From positions 2,933,501 to 2,997,500 of the forward strand of contig NZ_CP152049.1 of NCBI RefSeq assembly GCF_038630985.1: a stretch of DNA of 64,000 nt, read 5' to 3'. Position 1 is the stretch's first letter. Each line of letters begins with the position of its first letter. The position numbers and the translations under genes were made by a program. The notes under the pieces were generated by a model. It searched no databases. It was not told the DNA's origin and worked only from the letters and a program-made list of their open reading frames with translations. Below are positions 1-7,395 of the stretch, in pieces. Source of the stretch: Paenibacillus sp. FSL H8-0548. GTDB taxonomy: Bacteria; Bacillota; Bacilli; Paenibacillales; Paenibacillaceae.

Positions 1-216
1 GCGGATGAGATCAAAAGAGTGCTGATCAACTCGAACCGTGTGTATCTTTTATTGAATAAGGCTGGAAATTCTGGAGCGGCTGTGCTTGATATTGAGACTG
101 GAGAGCTGCTGTTTACAGGATTTGCAGCCGAGGTAGGCGAGGATAAGCAAACAGAGGAGGAGCTAAGAGAAAACCTCCATTTAATAAACTTAATCATCGA
201 TGAGAACAAGAAATAA
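1..216 (+). CDS. Hypothetical protein, 5' end outside window
   Basis: The reading frame is open from the first base of the window to the TAA at 214-216. The GTG at 19 has no convincing ribosome site, so the true start probably lies upstream. The visible 71 codons encode a mixed alpha/beta, acidic C-terminus with no motif I recognise. It ends 20 bp before the next gene, which has its own ribosome site, so the two may be co-transcribed. Function unknown. Confidence 0.55.
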   Translation, partial: ADEIKRVLINSNRVYLLLNKAGNSGAAVLDIETGELLFTGFAAEVGEDKQTEEELRENLHLINLIIDENKK

Positions 217-236
217 TAACTTAATGAGGTAAATTT

Positions 237-476
237 ATGAGAGCTGCGATTTCCCTTCATCAAAAAATAGTAATCTTAAGAGGCCTTGAGCAGTACGCCT
301 ATCAGATTGCTCATTATATTTTGCAGGACGAGGCACTTGCGGCTAAGGCGGCCAAATCGGCTTTAATCGAAATAAGTCAGGAAGAAGCGCTGTTAGAGGA
401 GACGGCAGAGAAGCTTCGTGTTCGAACAAAGAAGCTGACCATTCGCGCTTCCCTCGTCAGTAATGCAGCAATTTAG
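237..476 (+). CDS. Small protein resembling a lone sigma-70 region 2 (copy A)
   Basis: A 79-residue protein with a GAGG ribosome site about 7 bp before ATG. It is a clear paralogue of the protein at 15700-15966: both share the core YAYQ-x-A-x-x-x-L-x-x-EALA-x-x-A-x-x-AL followed by an EE pair and a basic C-terminus. The spacing of aromatic, Ala and Glu residues recalls region 2 of ECF sigma factors (aromatic-rich helix, then an AEDxxQ-like segment). No region 4 or DNA-binding C-terminus is present and the protein is about half the usual sigma length. The sigma resemblance is inference from pattern; the paralogy is seen directly. It could also be a small Paenibacillus-specific protein of unrelated function. 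Confidence 0.6.
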   Translation: MRAAISLHQKIVILRGLEQYAYQIAHYILQDEALAAKAAKSALIEISQEEALLEETAEKLRVRTKKLTIRASLVSNAAI

Positions 477-569
477 AATTAATGCTATGATGAGCTGTAG
501 AAGGCTAAAACGGAGTACACCCATAAAAGCAGTGAAGAGTGGCAATTGATACTTAAAGGATTGAACAGG

Positions 570-908
570 ATGAAGAAACAACCAGAATTATGCCGTGTAG
601 AAGATGCGCTGAGCATAATCGTCGGAAAGTGGAAGCCCATTATTTTATTGCATCTCTTACATAATGGAACAAAGAGATTCAGTGAGCTCAAAGCAAGTCT
701 GCCTGGCATCACTCAGAAAATGTTAACCAACCAGCTGCGCGAATTAGAGCAAGAGGATATTGTTATGCGCAAAGTATATCCACAGGTACCTCCCAAAGTG
801 GAGTACTCGATTACGGAATACGGCAAGAGCTTAGAGCCGATTTTGGAAGCGATGCATGATTGGGGTACCGCTCATACTCTGCACAAGCTGAATAAAATGA
901 ATCAATAA
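570..908 (+). CDS. HxlR-family winged-helix transcriptional regulator
   Basis: A 112-residue regulator of the HxlR (YodB/HypR-type) family. The start at 570 is chosen because AAAGGA lies 9 bp upstream; an in-frame TTG at 546 has no such site. Family hallmarks are the N-terminal Cys (Cys8) in the ELCRVEDAL segment, the [12 protein letters not shown] helix, the recognition helix in [15 protein letters not shown] and the wing around VEYSITEYG. In B. subtilis YodB the equivalent Cys senses quinones, diamide or aldehydes, so redox control is plausible here. It lies convergent with the pirin gene and shares a terminator with it. Likely targets are nearby pirin and flavin-reductase promoters, both of which carry perfect palindromes; this link is inferred. 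Confidence 0.88.
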   Translation: MKKQPELCRVEDALSIIVGKWKPIILLHLLHNGTKRFSELKASLPGITQKMLTNQLRELEQEDIVMRKVYPQVPPKVEYSITEYGKSLEPILEAMHDWGTAHTLHKLNKMNQ

Positions 909-939
909 AGTATAGGAGGCATTCGCTTTCTGGAAAAGA

Positions 940-980
940 ACGAGCGAAGAAAACAACTGTTTTCTTCACTCGTTTTTTTT
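940..980 (+). terminator. Rho-independent terminator of the HxlR gene
   Basis: The stem ACGAG-x-GAAGAAAA pairs with TTTTCTTC-x-CTCGT around a short loop and is followed by eight T. It separates the convergent HxlR and pirin genes. Confidence 0.85.
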
Positions 981-1005
981 ATAAGAGATCGATATAATTC
1001 GTTGC

Positions 1006-1854
1006 TTATGAAATAAAAGTACCGTTTCTGTAATCCTCGTATGCCTGTGTTATTTCCTCGGCTGTGTTCATGACAAACGGTCCACGCGCTGCTATTGGCT
1101 CCTTCAATGGAGTACCAGCAAATAAAACTAGGCGCAGGTTTTCGGTCGCTGCCACATGAATGCTGCTCATTGTTGCTTCATCAGCCGATTCTAGCCATAG
1201 AGCTTGGCCTTTTTTTGCCTCAACTTTATTTTCTCCGAATATGCCGCTGCCTTCTAATACGTAGATAAATCCGTTATAGCTGCCCGGCAAATCTTGAACG
1301 ATTGAAGCGCCGCCGTTTACAAGCATTTCAACAAAGGTGACTGGCGCATAATTTAGTGTGTCAGAAACGACATCCCCGGACGAACCGGAATAGACGCGAA
1401 TCAAAGCACCTTCCTCCTGACGAACGGGCATATCTTTTGCAGGCAAATTTTGATATCTTGGCGCAGTCATTTTGTGTTCACGCGGCAGGTTCACCCAAAG
1501 CTGTAGTAGATGCACCTGTTCCCCGTCAGCAGGCGATTCGTTATGAACGACACCTCTGCCAGCAGTCATGAACTGCAAATCGCCTTTCTGCAGGCTGCCT
1601 CCTGCTCCAGATGCGCTATCATAATGATTGATACTGCCATCGATAACAAAAGTTATCGTTTCGATACCGCGATGCGGATGTACATCAAATGCCCCTTTTT
1701 TAAATTTATCTTCCATAAGCAATAAGAACGGATCATAGTCTTCCCAGCGCCCTGGCTCCAGAATCGCCCCTACACTATGAATATCACTAATTTTTTGTTC
1801 ATTCACTGTCCATACTTTCTTTATATCACGACGTATTACATTCGTTGCTTCCAT
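1006..1854 (-). CDS. Pirin-family cupin protein (quercetinase-like)
   Basis: A 282-residue two-domain cupin of the pirin family. The metal ligands are visible in the N-terminal pirin signature: His59 and His61 in HPHRGIET, then His104 and Glu106 in GVVHNE, with the same 45-residue spacing as in human pirin. Family members bind Fe and several show quercetin 2,3-dioxygenase activity, but the natural substrate is usually unknown. AAAGGAGGAAT precedes the ATG. A TATAAT-like -10 is present about 30 bp upstream and a perfect inverted repeat lies near 1939-1954. Pirins are often controlled by nearby LysR, MarR or HxlR regulators, which fits the HxlR gene just downstream on the opposite strand. Confidence 0.92.
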   Translation of the reverse strand: MEATNVIRRDIKKVWTVNEQKISDIHSVGAILEPGRWEDYDPFLLLMEDKFKKGAFDVHPHRGIETITFVIDGSINHYDSASGAGGSLQKGDLQFMTAGRGVVHNESPADGEQVHLLQLWVNLPREHKMTAPRYQNLPAKDMPVRQEEGALIRVYSGSSGDVVSDTLNYAPVTFVEMLVNGGASIVQDLPGSYNGFIYVLEGSGIFGENKVEAKKGQALWLESADEATMSSIHVAATENLRLVLFAGTPLKEPIAARGPFVMNTAEEITQAYEDYRNGTFIS

Positions 1855-1938
1855 GTTGAATATTCCTCCTTTATGGATCTTACTAGCATTATAATTCAGG
1901 CTGGCCTTATTTATAAGTAAGCACTTGAAAGTGGTATA

Positions 1939-1954
1939 GTATATTAAAATATAC
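1939..1954. promoter_or_regulatory. Perfect inverted repeat upstream of pirin (candidate HxlR operator)
   Basis: GTATAT and ATATAC are separated by 4 bp, and an outer GGTATA/TATACC pair extends the symmetry to 1933-1955. It lies about 85 bp upstream of the pirin start. The size and symmetry suit an HxlR-type dimer; assignment to the HxlR protein at 570 is inference. Confidence 0.4.
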
Positions 1955-1970
1955 CGTCATGCGTCTAGAT

Positions 1971-2002
1971 GGCTTCAATGAGCGTAGAGTGTACTTTTTA
2001 CA
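1971..2002. repeat. Fragment related to the 19-kb intergenic palindromic element
   Basis: About 24 bases from GCTTCAATGA to AGAGTGTACT match the reverse complement of 19085-19110 with roughly three mismatches. It lies in the 278-bp intergenic stretch between pirin and the VOC gene, which otherwise holds only promoter-like AT-rich sequence. Confidence 0.5.
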
Positions 2003-2132
2003 GAGAGGCGTTACTGTGCAGTTTCGTTGAACATAATGGTTAAATGTTTTATAATTTTTAACGTATACAGAATATTGAAATGCTTCACAATAAATGAAAT
2101 ATCCAATTTTTTTAGAAATGGGGAAAAAATAA

Positions 2133-2510
2133 ATGATTAATAAAATTGGTCAAATTATGTTATATGTGAACAATCAAGACGAATGCTTGAAATTTTGGAC
2201 AGAAAAAGCAGGCTTTAGCTTAGTTTCTGAAGAAAATAACGAGCATATGAGATGGATTGAAATTGCTCCAACTAACGATGCAGCAACGAGTATTGTACTC
2301 CACAATAAGGAATTTATTGCTAAAATGCAGCCTGAATTAAATCTTCAAACTCCTTCGTTATTGTTTTTCTCGGAAAATCTTGATCTTCTATATAAAGATT
2401 TTTCGGATAAAAATATTACAGTTGGAGAACTTGTAAATATGCCTTCGGGAAGAGTATTTAACTTTGCTGATAATGAAGGAAATTATTTTGCTGTGATGGA
2501 AAAAAAGTAG
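2133..2510 (+). CDS. VOC (glyoxalase/bleomycin-resistance/dioxygenase) family protein
   Basis: A 125-residue single VOC module. It opens with the typical beta strand and helix, IGQIMLYVNNQDECLKFWTEKAGF, and closes with the paired motif FNFADNEGNYFAVME that forms the last beta-alpha-beta unit. Such proteins bind a metal or a small ligand as dimers; activities range from glyoxalase to antibiotic binding, so the substrate is not called. The gene is noticeably AT-richer than its neighbours. GGGGAAAAAAT precedes the ATG, and a terminator follows directly. Confidence 0.85.
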   Translation: MINKIGQIMLYVNNQDECLKFWTEKAGFSLVSEENNEHMRWIEIAPTNDAATSIVLHNKEFIAKMQPELNLQTPSLLFFSENLDLLYKDFSDKNITVGELVNMPSGRVFNFADNEGNYFAVMEKK

Positions 2511-2523
2511 ATGCAAGATGACT

Positions 2524-2555
2524 AAAGGCTGCCGGCATAATCGGCAGCCTTTTTC
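2524..2555 (+). terminator. Terminator of the VOC gene
   Basis: AAAGGCTGCCG and CGGCAGCCTTTTT pair around a 7-nt loop, followed by a T run. Confidence 0.9.
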
Positions 2556-2565
2556 GATGCACAGG

Positions 2566-2825
2566 AAGCTATGAACTCTCCGCACCTGTTGATAACGAAA
2601 GCTAACGGAAATCAGAGACGCTAAAGTTCCATTTTTGGTTAGCGTCATATTTTAACGGAAGTGGGAGACTCTATTACGCGGAAATGAAGCGAGATCGGGC
2701 ATGTTGGGTACAAATAGAGGCGCGTGTTTCCGTTAGAATCTTGAAATGAAAAATAAAGGCGATTTAGCGTCTGTGGTTTCCGTTAGAAGTGTGAATTGAC
2801 GTGTCTGCGATTTCCAATCACCCGT
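2566..2825. repeat. Dispersed intergenic element, copy 1 (about 260 bp, inverted ends)
   Basis: This stretch is closely similar to 63370-63662 in the same orientation. The core 2601-2789 is bounded by inverted ends: CTAACGGAAA-xxxx-AGACGCTAA at 2602-2624 is mirrored by TTAGCGTCT-xxxx-TTTCCGTTAG at 2764-2788. A second inner pair (TTAGCGTC near 2639 and TAACGGAA near 2652, TTTCCGTTAG at 2727-2736) makes the element internally symmetric. It holds no convincing gene; minus-strand ORFs across it run through the terminator and VOC gene and are rejected. It could be a MITE-like element or a structured RNA. Confidence 0.75.
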
Positions 2826-2946
2826 AAGGGTGGTTTTGTGCTTGACGATATTCAAGAAAAGCGGCAACATCATGAAGCTTTTTTTTCCTCCCTGAAAAAC
2901 AAATCGAAGGATTGTTGGCAGAGTTCTCTTTAAAAAATATAGTAAC

Positions 2947-2981
2947 TTGACAAAGTGCAACTGTAATTATTATAATTACAG
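2947..2981 (+). promoter_or_regulatory. Promoter with palindromic operator for the flavin oxidoreductase gene
   Basis: TTGACA (2947-2952) and TATAAT (2971-2976) are separated by 18 bp. A perfect palindrome at 2961-2981, CTGTAATTAT then one base then ATAATTACAG, covers the -10. Repressor control is therefore very likely; candidates are the HxlR protein at 570 or a MarR- or Fur-family protein elsewhere. Confidence 0.75.
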
Positions 2982-3032
2982 AACTATCGGCCTTACAACA
3001 TGACACATAATAAAAACTTGGAGGAATACAAC

Positions 3033-4163
3033 ATGAAAACGATGAACGCAGCCTATAAGCCTTTGTTTCAACCGCTCGTGCTGGGAGGAAGTTTGGAGCT
3101 GAAGAACCGGATCGTAATGGCACCGATGACGAACTTCTCTTCTCATGAGGATGGGACGGTTTCGGACGCTGAAATAAGCTATTACACTCGCCGGTCTGGT
3201 GGAGCAGGTATGGTCATTACGGCGTGCACGTATGTGACACCGGGTGGAAAAGGTTTTCCAGGTGAGTTTGCCGCAGACAGCGACGAGATGATTCCAAGCT
3301 TGCGGCGTTTGGCAGATGCGATCAAGGGGCGAGGCGCGAAGGCGATCCTGCAGATTTTTCATGGCGGCCGTATGGTACCGCCTGCACTGGTGCTGAGTGG
3401 AGACGTGGTTAGTGCAAGTGATATACCGTCCGATCAGAACCCGGACGTAACGCCAAGACCGCTGACGGATACGGAAATAGAGTCCATCATTCTTGACTTC
3501 GGTCAAGCGACGCGAAGAGCCATTGAAGCGGGCTATGACGGCGTTGAACTTCATGGTGCGAACGGTTATCTGATTCAGCAATTTTTCTCTCCGCATTCCA
3601 ATCGCCGTACAGACCGCTGGGGCGGGACTATCGAAGAGCGTTTGAGTTTTCCGCTAGCTATTGTAGACGAAGTGAAGCGAGTTGTGGCCGAGCATGCGAC
3701 ACAGCCTTTCATCGTTGGCTACCGCTTCTCGCCTGAGGAGTCTGAAACGCCTGGAATCACGATGGAGGATACTCTGGTTCTCGTAAATGCCTTGGCGGAG
3801 AAACAGCTGGATTACCTGCATGTGTCTCTGATGGACTTTTGGTCTCTGCCAAGACGTGGGGCCGATGAGAGCCATTCACGGTTGACTTGGATTCAGCAGC
3901 ACGTCGGCGGCCGGGTCCCGATTATCGGCGTTGGTTCGATTCATTCGGCAAATGACGCGTTGAAGGCTCTGGAGTCTGGGGTGGAACTGGTTGCTATTGG
4001 CCGCGAGCTCATCGTCGAGCCGGACTGGGTGGAGAAGATCGAAGACGGCAGAGAAACGGAGATTCGCACCACTTTGAGTAAAGGTGATCAGGATCGTCTG
4101 GTCGTTCCAGATCCCTTATGGCAGGCAATCATAAATGCACCGGGATGGTTTCCGGTCGTATAA
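3033..4163 (+). CDS. Old-yellow-enzyme-type NADH:flavin oxidoreductase
   Basis: A 376-residue FMN TIM-barrel enzyme of the OYE family, similar in length to B. subtilis YqiG. The start at 3033 has GGAGG 8 bp upstream; the ATG at 3000 lies within the leader. Family marks include KNRIVMAPMT near the N-terminus, the substrate-binding His/Asn pair in GVELHGANGYL, the HSNRRTDRWGG segment and the FMN-phosphate segment around VPIIGVGSI and VAIGRELI. These enzymes reduce activated C=C bonds of enones, quinones or nitro compounds with NAD(P)H and often serve in electrophile detoxification. The palindrome on its promoter suggests induction by such a stress. The codons are GC-richer than the neighbouring VOC gene. 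Confidence 0.92.
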   Translation: MKTMNAAYKPLFQPLVLGGSLELKNRIVMAPMTNFSSHEDGTVSDAEISYYTRRSGGAGMVITACTYVTPGGKGFPGEFAADSDEMIPSLRRLADAIKGRGAKAILQIFHGGRMVPPALVLSGDVVSASDIPSDQNPDVTPRPLTDTEIESIILDFGQATRRAIEAGYDGVELHGANGYLIQQFFSPHSNRRTDRWGGTIEERLSFPLAIVDEVKRVVAEHATQPFIVGYRFSPEESETPGITMEDTLVLVNALAEKQLDYLHVSLMDFWSLPRRGADESHSRLTWIQQHVGGRVPIIGVGSIHSANDALKALESGVELVAIGRELIVEPDWVEKIEDGRETEIRTTLSKGDQDRLVVPDPLWQAIINAPGWFPVV

Positions 4164-4186
4164 GAATTTATGAAAATTATATATAG

Positions 4187-4237
4187 TAGCGGCTGCCTAG
4201 GGCTTATTTTCACGTCCTAGATAGTCGCTATTTTTTT
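4187..4237 (+). terminator. Terminator of the flavin oxidoreductase gene
   Basis: An imperfect stem pairs TAGCGGCTGCCTAGG with CCTAG-AT-AGTCGCTA and is followed by seven T. Confidence 0.75.
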
Positions 4238-4255
4238 ATCCGATCAATCGATATC

Positions 4256-4289
4256 AGTTGAACTGGCAATTTAGGCGCTGCGCGAGTAG
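4256..4289. repeat. Decayed MITE-like remnant
   Basis: AGTTGAACT (4256-4264) followed by GCGCTGCGCGAGTAG (4275-4289) matches the end and the core arm of the MITE at 8580-8774 in reverse orientation, with about 6 bases missing between. The rest of the 4238-4667 gap shows no repeat I can place. Confidence 0.45.
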
Positions 4290-4430
4290 GTATAATCTTG
4301 TTGAATTGTGGAGCCATTTCTCAACTAACGAATGGGGATTAGCGCGGTAAAGAGCATTTTTAACCAAATGAGGCTACCGAGATGAGAGGCAGCCACAAAG
4401 CTTGCTTACTTAGCAGAGGATGGTGTTTCC

Positions 4431-4562
4431 ATGAACCAAGAAATATGGGTGCATCTCTTGCATATTAGTATCGTTGCGTTTTTATTGGCCCAATCAAATC
4501 CTAAAAATGATGCCCCGCTTGTGTTAAGCAGTTTGCGATCCAGATTAAAGGTATCGTTTTGA
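4431..4562 (+). CDS. Possible 43-residue small protein
   Basis: A short ORF with a weak GAGG about 10 bp before ATG. It encodes a hydrophobic N-terminal half (HLLHISIVAFLLAQ) and a polar, basic C-terminus. No family is recognised. It sits in an otherwise empty 430-bp gap and may be a decayed fragment rather than a live gene. Confidence 0.2.
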   Translation: MNQEIWVHLLHISIVAFLLAQSNPKNDAPLVLSSLRSRLKVSF

Positions 4563-4667
4563 CAACAATGTTTACTTTATTTTGAGGGTGGACATACTCG
4601 GCTTTTTCTATTTGATAGCGAACTCGTTATAATAAGAAGAGCGATTACTGTAAGGAGTGAAATCATC

Positions 4668-5789
4668 ATGAAGATTATTGTCATTGGAGCGGGAATTGCT
4701 GGTGCATCAACCGCCTATCAATTGGCTAAGCAGGGAGCAGACGTCCTCATCATCGATCGGAAAGATGAAGGACAGGCTACGGATGCTGCTGCTGGCATCA
4801 TTTGTCCTTGGCTATCGCAGCGGCGGAATAAGGCATGGTACCAGCTTGCGAAAGCAGGAGCGCGTTATTACCCTGTGCTAATGGATGAGCTTGAAAGCGA
4901 AGGAGAAACCGAAACCGGCTATGCCAGAGTCGGGGCCCTTAGTATACATATGGATTCGGAGAAGATTGGCAAAATGGAAGAGCGGGCTTCCAAGCGCATA
5001 GAAGACGCGCCAGAAATCGGCGAGATTACCCGGCTTGATGAACATAGGACCCGTGAGCTCTTCCCGCTGCTCGGAGAAGGATATTCTTCCATACATATTA
5101 GCGGGGCCGCCCGTGTTGATGGCCGGGCGCTGCGCGATGCTTTGCTTCGATCTGCGCAAAGGAACGGGGCTGAGCTTATTTATGGAGATGCTAAGATTGA
5201 ATTTCATTCGAACCGTGCAACAGGTGTAATGGTAGGAGTGAATCGCTACCAGGCTGACCTAGTAATCGTTTGTGCCGGAGCTTGGGCGGGGCCGTTGCTG
5301 CAGCCTTTAGGTATTGATTTCAAAATAAGTTATCAGAAAGCACAAATCATGCACCTGCTGGCTCCAGATGCCAAACAAAATACTGGCAGCTGGCCGGTCG
5401 TTATGCCGCCTTCTGATCAATATCTGCTCGCCTTTGAACAGCAGAAAATCGTGATAGGGGCGACTCATGAAAATAATATTGAAGGCTACGATACGAGGAT
5501 TACGCCTGGCGGAATGCATGAAATTTTAAGCAAATCGCTTACATTCGCACCTAATCTCGCAGATAGCACATTTCAGGAAGTTAGAGTGGGCTTTCGCCCC
5601 TTTACAGCTGACTTTCTTCCGGTCATGGGCGCCATCCCAGAATGGGAAGGACTTCTTGCAGTAAACGGTCTCGGGGCCTCCGGATTGACGATGGGCCCTT
5701 ATATTGGACTCCAGCTGGCTAAGCTGGCACTAGGATTGGAATTAGATATTGATTTAACTGATTATGACCTTCGTAAATCCATTAGCTGA
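4668..5789 (+). CDS. FAD-dependent D-amino-acid/glycine-oxidase-like oxidoreductase
   Basis: A 373-residue flavoprotein of the DAO family, akin to B. subtilis YurR and the DadA/ThiO group. The Rossmann motif IGAGIAGAS near residues 6-14 binds FAD, with the acidic IDRKD end of the second strand; the GG-like segment TDAAAGIICPW and the C-terminal GFRPFTADFLPVMG and NGLGASGLTMGP motifs are typical. It should oxidise a secondary amine or amino acid using FAD in the cytoplasm; the substrate cannot be read from sequence. GTAAGGAGTG precedes the ATG. No partner gene of thiamine or amino-acid metabolism is adjacent, so it appears to be a single-gene unit. Confidence 0.88.
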   Translation: MKIIVIGAGIAGASTAYQLAKQGADVLIIDRKDEGQATDAAAGIICPWLSQRRNKAWYQLAKAGARYYPVLMDELESEGETETGYARVGALSIHMDSEKIGKMEERASKRIEDAPEIGEITRLDEHRTRELFPLLGEGYSSIHISGAARVDGRALRDALLRSAQRNGAELIYGDAKIEFHSNRATGVMVGVNRYQADLVIVCAGAWAGPLLQPLGIDFKISYQKAQIMHLLAPDAKQNTGSWPVVMPPSDQYLLAFEQQKIVIGATHENNIEGYDTRITPGGMHEILSKSLTFAPNLADSTFQEVRVGFRPFTADFLPVMGAIPEWEGLLAVNGLGASGLTMGPYIGLQLAKLALGLELDIDLTDYDLRKSIS

Positions 5790-5872
5790 CCTGCAGTTCA
5801 TTGAACTAACCAGTAGGATTTCTCCCTATTTTGTAGAATAAGTATTCTTATATTTGGATGAGGGAGGCTTTT

Positions 5873-6391
5873 ATGGAAGTTAGACTAAGTGACTATAGTG
5901 AAAACTGGATTAATCTTTTTCATGCAGAAGCCGAATTTCTAAAAACAATATTTAAAGATGAAATCGTTCGATTTGAGCATTTTGGAAGCACATCAGTCAC
6001 GGGCTTGAAGGCTAAACCTGTCATAGACATGATGTGTATCGTAAAGGACATTAATATGATTGATTCATTTAACGAAAAGATGCTATCCCTTGGCTATGAC
6101 GTTGCTGGAGAGTGGGGCATCCCTGCGAGAAGATTATTTCGAAAAGGCGGAGAACATCGAACCCACCATATCCATTTTTATCAAAGTGATAACCCTCATA
6201 TTGAACGGCATTTAATATTTAGAGATTATTTGAGAAGCCATCCGGAGGAAGTTGCGAGATACAGCCTTTTTAAAGAAAATCTAGCCAAACGCTTCGAAAA
6301 TACAAGTGAGTATAGCCCAGCTAAAAAAGCATTTGTCAAGGAAATGGAGCATCTCGCGCTCGTCTGGTTTGCTGGCAATCAAAAAAGCTAA
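5873..6391 (+). CDS. GrpB family protein (UPF0157)
   Basis: A 172-residue protein of the GrpB/UPF0157 nucleotidyltransferase-like family. The motif HFGSTSVTGLKAKPVIDMM is the diagnostic signature (GSTSV, then K-P-x-x-D), and HIHFYQSDNPHIERHLIFRDYLR follows as expected. The start at 5873 is preferred because AGGGAGG lies 5 bp upstream; the ATG at 5858 lies before that site. Members occur free or fused to dephospho-CoA kinase, and their activity is not well defined. The gene stands alone. Confidence 0.9.
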   Translation: MEVRLSDYSENWINLFHAEAEFLKTIFKDEIVRFEHFGSTSVTGLKAKPVIDMMCIVKDINMIDSFNEKMLSLGYDVAGEWGIPARRLFRKGGEHRTHHIHFYQSDNPHIERHLIFRDYLRSHPEEVARYSLFKENLAKRFENTSEYSPAKKAFVKEMEHLALVWFAGNQKS

Positions 6392-6549
6392 GCCAACTAG
6401 GTTATTTTAACGAATAGGTAACGAGAACGGGGGGAGTTTGCTATGTAGCAGCTCCTCTTCTGACTAAATATGTATTAACTTGAGGTGCTTCGAGTCAAAT
6501 ATATGATTATGGGTACACTATCCAAAAATAAAATGGGTGGTGCCATATC

Positions 6550-7107
6550 ATGAAGCACTTTTTGAGCATTTGTTTACTACTCAGCAGCTTATTTACAAAT
6601 GAAATATTTGCATCGAGTGTAGAACCACTGAGTGATGTTCCGGAATTTGAAGAACCATATATCGAAATCGGGTATAAGTCGGTTGTGGAAGCGTTAAAGG
6701 AATGCGAAACCCATAATAAAAGAGAACTAAAATTGCCGATTAAACTACCATCTATAGAGTTTACTCATCACTTAGGCAGATGTGTAAACGATAAAGATAA
6801 TGATAACGACCAATTACAAATCGAATACCTCCATAAAGCAAAGGGCAAGAACCACTATAATATCGATGTAAGACCTATTGAACAAAAAGTGGATTTTGGG
6901 AAGTCGAGGGTAGGAAGGGGGAAATACAAACTAAAAGACGGTAGTGATGCACTTTACTTTACAACAAAATCCCCAAAGACTAGGGGCGGATTTAACATTT
7001 TAGTGTTTGAAAAGAGCGGATGGCAGTACTGCCTGTCAGTAGATAGTCGATTAGGCAGCCAACTTACAGCGGATCTACTCATTGAAATAGCGGAATCTAT
7101 AAAGTAG
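6550..7107 (+). CDS. Secreted hypothetical protein, DUF4367-like C-terminus
   Basis: A 185-residue protein with a clear Sec signal peptide (KHFLSICLLLSSLFTNEIFAS, cleavage near residue 22). The mature part is AT-rich and Lys/Asp-rich. Its C-terminal portion, LYFTTKSPKTRGGFNILVF then WQYCLSVDSR and LLIEIAESIK, resembles the end of DUF4367-type extracytoplasmic domains often found on anti-sigma or lipoprotein partners. This resemblance is by eye only. The gene lies at the edge of the IS630 patch and its lower GC content suggests acquired DNA. No membrane anchor beyond the signal peptide is seen. Confidence 0.65.
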   Translation: MKHFLSICLLLSSLFTNEIFASSVEPLSDVPEFEEPYIEIGYKSVVEALKECETHNKRELKLPIKLPSIEFTHHLGRCVNDKDNDNDQLQIEYLHKAKGKNHYNIDVRPIEQKVDFGKSRVGRGKYKLKDGSDALYFTTKSPKTRGGFNILVFEKSGWQYCLSVDSRLGSQLTADLLIEIAESIK

Positions 7108-7221
7108 CTTCAAATATTACGGGTTTAGAAATGGAGTACATCGAAATTTAAAATAGAAAGTCATTAAGCTAACGCGTTAACTGGACATTAAGGGAATGGA
7201 ATGCTATTTATTTCACAAAAA

Positions 7222-7255
7222 AAAGATACAGCATATGAACTTATGCTGTATCTTT
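7222..7255. terminator. Perfect hairpin, bidirectional terminator candidate
   Basis: AAAGATACAGCATA and TATGCTGTATCTTT form a perfect 14-bp stem around a 6-nt loop. On the minus strand it is followed by eight T, so it would stop transcripts leaving the IS630 element; on the plus strand it may serve the gene at 6550. Confidence 0.65.
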
Positions 7256-7256
7256 A

Positions 7257-7372
7257 TAAGTTGAACTTAAGTTTTAGAAACCATGGGTAAAGAAATAACG
7301 ACCTGCTTGTCGAATAAGAAAGAAAATTATTCGAACAGGCAGGGATGAAATTTCTTTGATTTAACTTATATA
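7257..7372. repeat. MITE-like palindrome with IS630-type ends
   Basis: The element opens with TATAAGTTGAACTTAA and closes with TTAACTTATA. In between, CCTGC-TTGT-CGAATAA pairs with TTATTCG-AACAGGCAGG and an outer AAAGAAAT pairs with ATTTCTTT. It abuts the left end of the IS630 element and shares its terminal bases, so it is probably a non-autonomous derivative. Confidence 0.65.
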
Positions 7373-7395
7373 TATAAGTTGAACTAAAGACACTC

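Noticed and set aside
2388..2648. Minus-strand ORF shared in its first residues with one at 63301-63486 (MTLTKNGTLAS)
   Set aside because: Similarity comes from the shared repeat element. Both ORFs run through terminators and the first runs into the VOC gene; neither has a ribosome site.
3000..3032. Earlier ATG for the flavin oxidoreductase
   Set aside because: The extra 11 codons include the GGAGG ribosome site itself.
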